A stretch of 7,808 bases of DNA, from positions 1-7,808 of the forward strand of contig CAMDJU010000120.1 in assembly GCA_945900695.1 (NCBI GenBank), in the 5' to 3' direction. Position numbers and translations under genes: made by a program. This stretch comes from Bordetella parapertussis. GTDB lineage: Bacteria; Pseudomonadota; Gammaproteobacteria; Burkholderiales; Burkholderiaceae_C. Each line of letters starts with the position of its first letter. Position 1 is the stretch's first letter. Below, piece after piece: positions 1 to 6,137 of this stretch. The notes below the pieces were generated by a model. The model worked only from the letters and a program-made list of their open reading frames with translations. It was not told the origin of the DNA and searched no databases.

Positions 1-666
1 ATCCACCACGATGCTCTCGAGCACGCGGGTGGGTTTGTTGGACAGCAACACAATGCGGTCGGCCAGCCAAATGGCCTCTTCGATGTCGTGGGTGACAAAC
101 ACCACGGTGCGCTGGGTTTCTTGCCAAATGCGCACGATCTCTTGGCGCAAGCGCAGTCGGGTGTTGGGGTCCAGGGCTGAGAAAGGCTCGTCCATCAACA
201 CGATCGACGGGTCCACCGCCAAGGCGCGGGCAATGGCCACGCGCTGGCGCTCGCCACCCGACAACATGGACGGAAATTTGTGCGCCGAAGTGCCCAGACC
301 CACCAGGTCGAGCAAGGCCTGGGCCTTGGCGCTGTGTTGCCTGGCGGCCGCGCGCCCCGAGCGCAATTCGACCCCCAGCAACACGTTGTCGATGACATTG
401 CGCCAAGGGGCCAAGCGCGGCGACTGGAACACAAACGCCACCTGGTCCCAGGCCTGGCTGGGCGGCAAGCCGGCTACCTCAACGCTGCCGCTGTGGGCTT
501 GCAGCAAATCGCCCATCAAACGCAAGCTGGTCGATTTGCCGCAGCCTGAGGGGCCGAGCAAGCAGACAAATTCGCCTTGGCGCACTTCGAAGCTCAGATC
601 CTCAAAAATGGTTTCGCTGCCAAAGCGCAGTTGCACATGGTCTAAGCGAACAGCGGTGTCGATCAT
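1..666 (-). CDS. ABC transporter ATP-binding protein, SsuB/TauB/NrtD-like (partial, C-terminus missing)
   Basis: This is the ATPase subunit of an importer of the nitrate/sulfonate/taurine (SsuB/TauB) type. It would sit on the cytoplasmic face of the membrane and power uptake of a small organic anion. The 222 residues in the window contain the full set of ABC motifs: Walker A GPSGCGKST (38-46), Q-loop region FQSPRLAPWRNV (80-91; the PRLxPWRNV form is typical of this subfamily), signature LSGGERQRVAIARAL (135-149), Walker B IVLMDEPFSALD (155-166) and H-loop THD (192-194). The family is usually about 250-270 residues, so some 30-45 C-terminal residues lie beyond the left edge. ATG at 666 is the first in-frame start and gives a normal N-terminus. 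It lies 3 nt after the stop of the upstream esterase gene with no strong Shine-Dalgarno of its own, which suggests translational coupling. The permease and binding protein are not visible and may lie further left. The substrate cannot be read from this subunit. Confidence 0.93.
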   Translation of the reverse strand, partial: MIDTAVRLDHVQLRFGSETIFEDLSFEVRQGEFVCLLGPSGCGKSTSLRLMGDLLQAHSGSVEVAGLPPSQAWDQVAFVFQSPRLAPWRNVIDNVLLGVELRSGRAAARQHSAKAQALLDLVGLGTSAHKFPSMLSGGERQRVAIARALAVDPSIVLMDEPFSALDPNTRLRLRQEIVRIWQETQRTVVFVTHDIEEAIWLADRIVLLSNKPTRVLESIVVD

Positions 667-669
667 GGG

Positions 670-2148
670 TCAGGGCCAATACTTCCAGCGTTGGCGCCCG
701 GCCGGGTCGTTGTGCACGCTGGGTGGGTGGTCGATGAGCAGGGTTTGCCCTTCAGACCCATGGCGCGGCCAGTGCGGCAAACCCGTGTGGTTGGGGTCGC
801 CATGGCGGGCAAAGGCCGCCCAGGTGTTGCGCACGGTGGCAGCCAAAGCGGCTTTTTCGCTGGCGTCGGCGCCTTCGAGCATGGGCGCTTGCCAGTGCGC
901 CAAGGTGTCGAACATGAAGGGCAGCTCGATGCAATGGCAGCCCCCGAAGCGGTTCCCTGGCGCTGTCCAATCAAACCGATACACCCAAGCTCCGCGGCCG
1001 GTGGCGTGCAGCCGCTCGGCAAACTGATAGACACCGCTGCCAAAGGACGCGTCGCCCAGCATGCAGCCCAAAACCTGGGCTGCGTGATCGCTGCCGGCGC
1101 GTTGCTGGTACTCGGCCACGGCCTCGTCGGCGGCGGCGCCAAACTTGGTGGCAAACACAGCGCGCACTTGCGCGGGTGTGGCGTTTTGGATGGCCTCGTC
1201 ATTGCCAAAAAATGCGGCCATTTCGTGGCGGGTATAGCCCACCATCACATCTTTGTCGGCAGCCCCGGCGGTGGCCGCAGCAATGGTCTCGTCGCCCAGC
1301 CACTGGTGGTCGATCACTGGGATGAAGGGTGGCGTGGTGTTGGCAAAGGCGGCCAATTCGCGCGCAGCTTTCACCTGGGCTTGGCCAATGTCTTGCACCG
1401 AGGCATCGCGCCATTGCGCGGCATCGGTGATGCCCAGGTGCTTTTGCACCGACAGCGCAATTCGCTCGGCAGCGGGCATGTCGCGCAAGGTGCGGCCAAA
1501 CGGCGCGCTTTGGATCACGCAGCGGCGAAAGTGCTGACGCACTTGGGGCATGGCCAGCATGGCCAAGATCGACAGGCCGCCAGCCGATTGGCCAGCCACG
1601 GTGATGTTGTCGGGGTCGCCACCGAAGGCGGCGATTTCACGCGCCACCCATTCCAGTGCCGCGCATTGGTCCATCAGCCCCAAGTTGGGCGGGCTCACGC
1701 CGGGCAGGTGCATGAAGCCCAAAGCACCCAAGCGGTGGTTCACGCCCACCACCACCATGTCGTTGTGGCGCGCCATGGGCACGCCGCTGTACCAGTCCAG
1801 CGAGCCCGCTCCCGTCCAAAACGCGCCGCCGTGCAACCACAGCAGCACCGGGCGGCGCGCGCCATCGGCGGCCGGGGTGGCAATGGTCAGGGTGAGGCAG
1901 TCTTCGCCTTGGGGTTCGTCAACGTCGCCCATGGCCGCGCGCAAGCGGGACGGGGGTTGGGGTGGGATGGGACCGTTGTGGCTGGCGTCGCGCACGCCGC
2001 TCCAAGCAGCCAGCGGCGCGGGAGGGGCAAAGCGAAGGGCCCCCACCGGGGCCTGGGCGTAAGGCACGCCGCGAAATACGCACACGCCTTGATCCACTGC
2101 GCCGGCCAAGCGGCCCAGCGAGGTGTTGGCTTGCGAGGCAGAAGTCAT
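670..2148 (-). CDS. Carboxylesterase, type B (para-nitrobenzyl esterase-like)
   Basis: This is an alpha/beta-hydrolase of the carboxylesterase type-B family, 492 residues, a normal length. It hydrolyses carboxylic esters; the natural substrate is unknown. Visible motifs in order: N-terminal GVPYAQAPVGALRF (27-40), the EDCL box (82-85), the oxyanion-hole loop LHGGAFWTG (105-113), the nucleophile elbow AGQSAGG with Ser188, the acidic residue Glu309 in GYTRHEM (304-310), and the catalytic His405 in GGCHCIELPFMF (402-413). The catalytic triad is therefore complete. No signal peptide is seen, so it is probably cytoplasmic. The ATG at 2148 is chosen because AAAGG lies 7 nt upstream; another in-frame ATG at 2181 would add 11 residues (MCHAPPFKGIS) and has no better ribosome site. 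The stop is 3 nt before the ABC ATPase start, so the two are probably one operon. An esterase paired with an anion importer suggests release or degradation of an ester-type nutrient, which is inference. Confidence 0.93.
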   Translation of the reverse strand: MTSASQANTSLGRLAGAVDQGVCVFRGVPYAQAPVGALRFAPPAPLAAWSGVRDASHNGPIPPQPPSRLRAAMGDVDEPQGEDCLTLTIATPAADGARRPVLLWLHGGAFWTGAGSLDWYSGVPMARHNDMVVVGVNHRLGALGFMHLPGVSPPNLGLMDQCAALEWVAREIAAFGGDPDNITVAGQSAGGLSILAMLAMPQVRQHFRRCVIQSAPFGRTLRDMPAAERIALSVQKHLGITDAAQWRDASVQDIGQAQVKAARELAAFANTTPPFIPVIDHQWLGDETIAAATAGAADKDVMVGYTRHEMAAFFGNDEAIQNATPAQVRAVFATKFGAAADEAVAEYQQRAGSDHAAQVLGCMLGDASFGSGVYQFAERLHATGRGAWVYRFDWTAPGNRFGGCHCIELPFMFDTLAHWQAPMLEGADASEKAALAATVRNTWAAFARHGDPNHTGLPHWPRHGSEGQTLLIDHPPSVHNDPAGRQRWKYWP

Positions 2149-2247
2149 GGAAATACCTTTGAAGGGTGGGGCATGGCACACAAGCTTGTCCCCAGGTGCA
2201 GGGAAGAAGGCCTTTTTACTTTAACCCAAACTGATAATGGCCTTCAA
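2149..2247. other. Short intergenic region between the NUDIX-MBL and esterase genes
   Basis: This gap of 99 bp lies between two genes read in the same direction. It holds a 7-bp inverted repeat, GAAGGCC (2206-2212) and GGCCTTC (2239-2245), with a 26-nt loop, and an AT-rich stretch at about 2213-2236. The loop is long and no T-tract follows the stem on the minus strand, so this is not a convincing terminator. The gap is wide enough for a separate promoter for the esterase-ABC operon, but I see no good -35/-10 pair. Confidence 0.4.
2156..2160 (-). promoter_or_regulatory. Ribosome binding site deciding the esterase start
   Basis: Read on the minus strand, AAAGG precedes ATG at 2148 with a 7-nt spacer (TATTTCC). 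This favours the internal ATG over the in-frame ATG at 2181, which lacks a comparable purine-rich motif. Confidence 0.55.
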
Positions 2248-3906
2248 TCAAGTGGCCAATTCCCGAATGTGGTCCACGTGCGCTTGCAAGGAGCGCTTGG
2301 CCACCGGCCACAGCCGCTCGGGCGTGTCGTCGTAGGCCACGGCCACCCAGTCGTCGAGCGTGCCATCGGGCTGGGCTTGCATGGCGCGGGCGATTTTGGC
2401 CTCGCGCTGCAAGCGGTGCGCTTTGAGGCGGCGAATCACCTCGCTGGCATCAAAGGGCTCACCGTGCAGGTTGCCCAAGACATACCCATGGGCGGGCAAG
2501 ATCAAACCGATGAGGTCGCTGGCGCAGGCCGCCAGCAGTTTGTCCAGCGAGTCCAGGTAGCGCCCCATGTGGCCGTCTGGCGGGCTGATCACGGTGGTGC
2601 TGCCGTTGAGCACATGGTCGCCGCTGAACAACAAGCCCTCTTCTTCCAGCACCAGGCACAGGTGGTTGGCCGCATGGCCCGGCGTGTGGATGGCGCGCAG
2701 GCTGTGGGTGACGCCGCCGCCTTGCAACACCAAGCGATCGCCATCGGCCAGTTCGCGCTCGGGTTGGAAGCGGCTGTCGGGCCGCGCCGTGTCGGCGCTG
2801 GCCAGGCCCAAGATGGTCGGGGTGCGCCCATGCGCTTTGCACAACGCTTGCAAGGGCGCTGCGCCAGGTGAGTGGTCGGGGTGCGAATGGGTGCACACAA
2901 TGAAGCGCACATCGCCGTGGGTGGCGTCAAACAAGCGTTGCAAGTGCGCGGGCTCGTTGGGGCCGGGGTCGATGACGATGAAGCCACTGTCGGCCTGGCC
3001 CACGATGTAGCTGTTGGTGCCTGGCCCAGTCATCATGCCGGGGTTGGGCGCGGTCAGTCGCTGCACGTTGCGCAGCAAAGGCACGGGCTTCTCGCACTGC
3101 CAATCCAGGTGGTGCAAGATTTGCCCATCGGGGTTGAGCAAGCTCAGCTCGCCAAAGGCGGGCTCATGTTCCATATAGCGCTCGACCTGGCCTTTGAGGT
3201 AACCCGCTCGCGGGCAGCTGGTGAACAAGGGCTGCTCACTGGTGCAGGCTTGAAGCACCGCGTCGACGCTGGGGTAGGCCTGCAAGCGTTGCAAGGTGCG
3301 GATGGTGGGGAAGATGATGAAAAAGTCGCCCGCTTGGTGGCGCGCCAGGGCGTCTGCTGGGCGCACCCACACCGGCTCGAACTGCTCTTTTTCGTCGGCC
3401 ACGGGGTTCTGTTCGGCGGGCATGCGGGCGACCAAAAACGGCACGTCAAAACGGCGCGGCAGGTCGCGGTCGGTGACCCAGTGGGCCAGCACAAACACCT
3501 GGTCGGCGCACAGGCGCAAACCTTGTTGCGCGCACTGTTCGTAAAAAGGGCCATGGCGATCGATCCGTGCATGGCTGGCCGCGTCCAATGGACGTCCATC
3601 GGCATGTTGGGCCAACAAAATGCCCAGCTCTTCGTGGCTTTCGCGGATGGCCGCCAGCGCTTGGGTGAGCCGCTCATCGGTTTGGCTGGCGCGGCGCTGG
3701 GCCAAAGGGTGATGGCTGGCGTCGTTGGCGTCGATGCCCCCGCCGGGGAACACATAAGCGCCGGGAGCAAAGCTGGCGGTCAAGGCGCGGCGTGTCATCA
3801 ACACCTCCACACCTTGGGCGCCATCGCGCAACAACAAAACCGTGGCCGCTGGCCGGGCAACGGCGGGCGGGCGTTGGGGATGAATGAGTTGGGTGGGTCT
3901 GACCAT
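2248..3906 (-). CDS. NUDIX domain fused to LACTB2-like metallo-beta-lactamase-fold hydrolase
   Basis: This is a 552-residue two-domain hydrolase. The N-terminal part (about 18-240) is NUDIX-like: a strand ATVLLLRDG (21-29), FPGGGID (53-59), and REUxEExGU as RESHEELGI (88-96). The usual Gx5E part is separated from this helix by about 20 extra residues, as in NUDT19/RP2-type proteins with an interrupted Nudix box. The C-terminal part (about 280-552) is a metallo-beta-lactamase fold with NPGMMTGPGTNSYIVG (288-303), metal ligands THSHPDH (339-345; His340, His342, Asp344, His345), TPGH (His411), SGD (Asp430) and PAHG (His473). These spacings and the segment HRLQREAKI (497-505) match LACTB2-like proteins with a C-terminal winged-helix domain. 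All expected MBL metal ligands are present. The natural substrate is unknown; CoA or nucleoside diphosphate derivatives for the NUDIX half, and esters, thioesters or RNA for the MBL half, are possibilities from relatives. ATG at 3906 has no close Shine-Dalgarno. The next in-frame Met (37) would delete the first NUDIX strand, so 3906 is kept. Confidence 0.9.
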   Translation of the reverse strand: MVRPTQLIHPQRPPAVARPAATVLLLRDGAQGVEVLMTRRALTASFAPGAYVFPGGGIDANDASHHPLAQRRASQTDERLTQALAAIRESHEELGILLAQHADGRPLDAASHARIDRHGPFYEQCAQQGLRLCADQVFVLAHWVTDRDLPRRFDVPFLVARMPAEQNPVADEKEQFEPVWVRPADALARHQAGDFFIIFPTIRTLQRLQAYPSVDAVLQACTSEQPLFTSCPRAGYLKGQVERYMEHEPAFGELSLLNPDGQILHHLDWQCEKPVPLLRNVQRLTAPNPGMMTGPGTNSYIVGQADSGFIVIDPGPNEPAHLQRLFDATHGDVRFIVCTHSHPDHSPGAAPLQALCKAHGRTPTILGLASADTARPDSRFQPERELADGDRLVLQGGGVTHSLRAIHTPGHAANHLCLVLEEEGLLFSGDHVLNGSTTVISPPDGHMGRYLDSLDKLLAACASDLIGLILPAHGYVLGNLHGEPFDASEVIRRLKAHRLQREAKIARAMQAQPDGTLDDWVAVAYDDTPERLWPVAKRSLQAHVDHIRELAT

Positions 3907-4087
3907 GGTGCATTATGAACAGGCGGCAACCTCTTGGATCTGCGCTGCTCAAGCCCAGGTGACGGTGCCGTGACTTTGGGCACTGGGGGCAGGGGTTTTT
4001 GCGCAGTGGGGCCAAGGGGCTTTGCGCGATACTGCTCACCTCACCAAGCATTGGTTGACTTGGTGCCGATCAAAAATGGAGACACCC
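3907..4087. promoter_or_regulatory. Divergent intergenic region between NUDIX-MBL and Bug genes
   Basis: The two flanking genes start at either end of this 181-bp stretch and point away from each other, so promoters for both must lie here or further upstream. On the minus strand the hexamer CATAAT (about 3912-3917) lies only 5 nt before the ATG at 3906. If it is a -10 element, the NUDIX-MBL mRNA would be almost leaderless; no good -35 accompanies it. For the plus strand, GATACT at 4028-4033 resembles a -10 but also lacks a good -35. G-rich runs occupy about 3976-4020. No riboswitch or RNA gene is recognised. Confidence 0.45.
4078..4082 (+). promoter_or_regulatory. Ribosome binding site of the Bug-type gene
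   Basis: GGAGA lies 5 nt before the ATG at 4088. It selects this start over the in-frame ATG at 4076, which overlaps the motif, and over a further in-frame ATG at 4022. The chosen start also puts a lysine/arginine-rich end directly before the hydrophobic signal peptide core. Confidence 0.7.
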
Positions 4088-5053
4088 ATGTTGAAAAGAA
4101 GTTTCACCGCTTTGGCGCTGGCCGCTTGTCTGGCCCCAATGGGGGCCTTGGCCCAAGCCTGGCCCACCAAGCAGCCGATCAAAATCATTGCCGTGTTCCC
4201 GCCGGGCGGCTCGGTCGATCAAGTGGCCCGCATCTTGGCGCAGTCGCTGTCGCAGCAGTTGGGCCAAAGCGTGGTGGTCGAAAACAAAGTGGGCGGCTCC
4301 GGCGTGGTGGGCACCCAGGCCATGGCCACCGCGCCCGCTGACGGCTACACCTGGGCCATGGTGTTTGACACCCATGGCGTGAACCCCAGCTTGATCGCCA
4401 GCATGCCTTACGACAGCAAAAAAGACCTGGTGCCGCTCATCTTGGTGGGCACCTCGGCCATGCTGCTGGCCACGCATGTGGGCTCGGAGTACAAAAGCTT
4501 TGCCGATGTGGTGGCTGCGGCCAAAACCAGCAAAGCGGTGAGTTTTGGCACCATCGGCAATGGCAGCTTGGGCCATTTGTCCATGGCCTTGCTGGGCAAA
4601 AACGCCAACCTGAGCTTCAACCACATTCCGTTCAAAGGCGGTGGCCCCTTGATGAACGATGCGGTCGCTGGCCATGTGCCCTTGTCCATGGGCACGGTGT
4701 TTTTGACCAAGCCGCATGTGGACAGCAAGCGCATGCGCCCCTTGGCGGTGACCTCTGCCAAGCGCGTCCCTGAGATGCCCGATGTGCCGACCATTGCCGA
4801 AGCGGGCTTCCCAGGCTTTGAAGCCCCCGCTTGGTGGGCCGTGTTGGCCTCGGCCAAGACGCCGCCAGAGTTGGTCAAACGGATGAACGAAGAGTTGAAC
4901 AAAACCCTGCGCAACCCCGAGGTGTCCAATAAGTTGCAAGCCCAAGGCATTGAGTTGGCTGGCGGCAGCGTGGAGCGGGCCAAGGGGTTCATTGACAACC
5001 AAATCGACACCTGGGCCAAGGTGGTGAGGGACAACAACATCAAGTCGGATTGA
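4088..5053 (+). CDS. Bug-family (TctC-like) periplasmic substrate-binding protein
   Basis: This is a periplasmic solute-binding protein of the Bug/TctC family, 321 residues, a standard length. Such proteins capture organic acids, often carboxylates, for tripartite tricarboxylate transporters, and many are orphans used with shared membrane subunits. Sequence evidence: a Sec signal peptide MLKRSFTALALAACLAPMGA and onward, with a probable cut after ALA at residue 22. The mature N-terminus WPTKQPIKIIAVFPPGGSVD (25-44) is the family hallmark, and the loops GGSGVVGTQAMATAPADGYT and IPFKGGGPLMNDAVAGHV are typical. The segment VFDTHGVNPSL stands where many members have a TxAxNPxL-like ligand loop; the Asp-Thr-His there may reflect a particular ligand. 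No TctA or TctB gene is present in the window, so its membrane partner is unknown. It is divergent from the NUDIX-MBL gene and is followed by a repeat-rich region rather than another transport gene, so it is probably monocistronic. Confidence 0.94.
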   Translation: MLKRSFTALALAACLAPMGALAQAWPTKQPIKIIAVFPPGGSVDQVARILAQSLSQQLGQSVVVENKVGGSGVVGTQAMATAPADGYTWAMVFDTHGVNPSLIASMPYDSKKDLVPLILVGTSAMLLATHVGSEYKSFADVVAAAKTSKAVSFGTIGNGSLGHLSMALLGKNANLSFNHIPFKGGGPLMNDAVAGHVPLSMGTVFLTKPHVDSKRMRPLAVTSAKRVPEMPDVPTIAEAGFPGFEAPAWWAVLASAKTPPELVKRMNEELNKTLRNPEVSNKLQAQGIELAGGSVERAKGFIDNQIDTWAKVVRDNNIKSD

Positions 5054-5065
5054 TGTGAGTCATTT

Positions 5066-5168
5066 CGTTGCGCTGAACTCCCCCTCATAAACCGCCATCT
5101 CGGGGTATCCGAGCCTCCTCCCCTCGCTGCGCTCCGATGTCGTCGACCCGCACACCCACTCGTGTCGA
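5066..5168 (-). repeat. Degenerate copy of the palindromic repeat (element A)
   Basis: This stretch just after the Bug stop resembles element C in the same orientation and element B inverted. Shared pieces are TTGCGCTGA (5068-5076, also 5992-6000), a CCGCCATC-like segment, GGGTA near 5103, GCGCTCCGATGT (around 5130) and GCACACCCAC (around 5151), with many differences between them. It lacks the AATTGGGGTCAGA hairpin of the other two copies. A small internal hairpin, CTCGG (5099-5103) with CCGAG (5109-5113), is present. It faces element B across about 40 bp, so the two could form a large stem. The boundaries are approximate. Confidence 0.55.
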
Positions 5169-5208
5169 TTTCCATGTGGTGTTGGTTTGCGCATCGTTGG
5201 TATGTTTC

Positions 5209-5336
5209 CATCTCCTTCGCAGCACCGATGGCGGGTGCGTCGCCCGACAACATCGGAGCGAAGCCACTGGCGGAGGGCGGCGTACCCGCCATCGGTGCGG
5301 GCTCAGCCAAAATAATTGGAATCTGACCCCAATTAA
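5209..5336 (+). repeat. Palindromic repeat element B (left arm of inverted pair)
   Basis: This is the left arm of a long inverted repeat whose partner is element C. By eye, 80 of 86 bases at 5216-5301 match the reverse complement of 6042-6127, and homology continues outward to CATCTCC at 5209. The main part is itself an imperfect palindrome: ACCGATGGCGGGT (5224-5236) is the exact reverse complement of ACCCGCCATCGGT (5284-5296). The inner end is a second hairpin, TAATTGG (5313-5319) with CCAATTA (5329-5335) around AATCTGACC. The 23 bases 5314-5336 are an exact reverse complement of 5966-5988. AATTGGGGTCAGA-type hairpins of this kind recall intergenic repeats seen near REP-associated (Y1-type) transposases. 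That link is from memory and not shown here. Confidence 0.88.
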
Positions 5337-5355
5337 GTGTGACCCCAATTAAGTG
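5324..5355. repeat. Perfect 16-bp tandem duplication
   Basis: TGACCCCAATTAAGTG occurs twice head to tail at 5324-5339 and 5340-5355 with no mismatch, and a third partial unit (TGACCC) follows at 5354-5359. It lies at the inner edge of element B and is absent from the matching edge of element C, so it arose after or during formation of this copy. Replication slippage or an end-joining event is possible. Confidence 0.92.
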
Positions 5356-5366
5356 ACCCTGATAAC
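5339..5366 (+). promoter_or_regulatory. Candidate promoter for the CMD-like gene, overlapping the tandem repeat
   Basis: GTGACC (5339-5344) and GATAAC (5361-5366) are separated by 16 nt and each matches 4 of 6 bases of the sigma-70 consensus. If real, the duplicated repeat supplies the -35 region. The matches are modest and this could be chance. Confidence 0.2.
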
Positions 5367-5376
5367 CAGCGCTGGT
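5365..5376. promoter_or_regulatory. 12-bp perfect palindrome upstream of the CMD-like gene (possible operator)
   Basis: ACCAGCGCTGGT reads the same on both strands and lies 39 bp before the ATG at 5416, immediately after the repeat. A dyad at this position could bind a dimeric regulator. No regulator gene is near, and a 12-bp dyad can also arise by chance. Confidence 0.35.
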
Positions 5377-5415
5377 AAGCTTGGTGCAAATTTTGTAACC
5401 ACAGGAAACCACACC

Positions 5416-5964
5416 ATGCGCATCCCCGATTGGACCCCCGAAGCCCACCCCCAACCCGCGGCTTTGGTCGACGGCATCATGGCGCGCCGTGGAGGCAAAT
5501 TGATCAACCTGGACAAAGCCTTGCTGTGGAGCGAGCCGGTGGCCAGTGGCTGGAATGTGTACTTGCGCAATGTGCGCACCGGTTTGTCGGCCAGTCGCAA
5601 ATTGTGCGAGTTGGGCATTTGCACCGTGGCCTTGATCACCGGTGCCGAGTACGAGTACCACCACCACGCGCCCGACTTCATCACCGCGGGCGGCACCCAA
5701 GCCGAGTTGGATGCCTTGCAAGCGGTGCTCAAGGGCGACGCCCGCCAAGCCATCCACCACCCGGACTTGGCCCCGCTAGAGCGTTTGGTGCTGCAGTACG
5801 CCGCCCAAATGACCATCGATGTGAAGGTCGATGAGGCATTGTTCAAACAACTGGCCAGCCATTTCTCCACGACCGAAATGCTGGAGTTGACCACCGCCAT
5901 CGCCACCTACAACATGGTCGCCCGCATCCTGGTGGCGCTGCAAATCACCCCCGAAGCGCATTGA
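5416..5964 (+). CDS. Carboxymuconolactone decarboxylase / AhpD-like family protein
   Basis: This 182-residue protein looks like the CMD/AhpD-like all-alpha family. The core is RKLCELGICTVALITGAEYE (61-80) followed by YHHHAPDFITAGGTQAEL (81-98). That matches the family pattern of an R-x-x-E helix, then Y-E-aromatic, His, and a Gly-Thr turn leading to the next helix. A second, related helical half spans about 118-178. The AhpD peroxidatic Cys-x-x-Cys is absent; Cys64 and Cys69 lie earlier in the helix and are not spaced as CxxC. It therefore resembles the gamma-carboxymuconolactone decarboxylase type more than a thiol peroxidase. The exact reaction is unknown. The ATG at 5416 is chosen because AGGA lies at 5403-5406; an in-frame GTG at 5353 would start inside the repeat. 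The gene is alone on its strand between two inverted repeats, and the right repeat begins at its stop codon. Base composition resembles its neighbours. Confidence 0.85.
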   Translation: MRIPDWTPEAHPQPAALVDGIMARRGGKLINLDKALLWSEPVASGWNVYLRNVRTGLSASRKLCELGICTVALITGAEYEYHHHAPDFITAGGTQAELDALQAVLKGDARQAIHHPDLAPLERLVLQYAAQMTIDVKVDEALFKQLASHFSTTEMLELTTAIATYNMVARILVALQITPEAH

Positions 5965-5965
5965 A

Positions 5966-6137
5966 TTAATTGGGGTCAGATTCCAATTCTTTTGCGCTGA
6001 CTTTTGGTGTCGCCCCATCTGACCCCTGACCTTTTGCTGAACCCACCCCGATGGCGGGTACGCCGCCCTCCGCCAGTCGCTTCGCTCCGATGTTGTCTGG
6101 CGGCGCACCCACCATCGGTGCTGCGAACAGGAGATGC
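5966..6137 (-). repeat. Palindromic repeat element C (right arm of inverted pair)
   Basis: This is the right arm, inverted relative to element B. It starts 2 nt after the CMD-like stop with the AATTGG (5968-5973) / CCAATT (5983-5988) hairpin. The large palindrome follows: CCGATGGCGGGT (6048-6059) pairs with ACCCACCATCGG (6107-6118), and GCCGCC with GGCGGC inside it, giving a stem of about 20 bp with two mismatches. Between the two hairpins it carries about 40 bp that element B lacks, with a perfect 10-bp inverted repeat GGGGTCAGAT (5972-5981) / ATCTGACCCC (6017-6026). Transcribed from either strand this would fold strongly and could end or protect the CMD-like mRNA. Confidence 0.87.

Noticed and set aside
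2206..2245. Possible terminator after the NUDIX-MBL gene
   Set aside because: The 7-bp stem has a 26-nt loop and no T-tract after it on the minus strand, so Rho-independent termination is not supported.
691..2871. 726-codon open frame on the plus strand opposite the esterase and NUDIX-MBL genes
   Set aside because: It has no domain-like motifs, is rich in Gly, His and Ala from antisense reading of GC-rich codons, and overlaps two well-supported genes.
4408..5760. 450-codon minus-strand frame
   Set aside because: It runs antisense through the Bug gene, the repeats and the CMD-like gene. It shows no family motifs.
5209..6137. Classical insertion sequence or composite transposon
   Set aside because: No transposase gene or fragment lies between or beside the arms, and no flanking target-site duplication was seen by eye.
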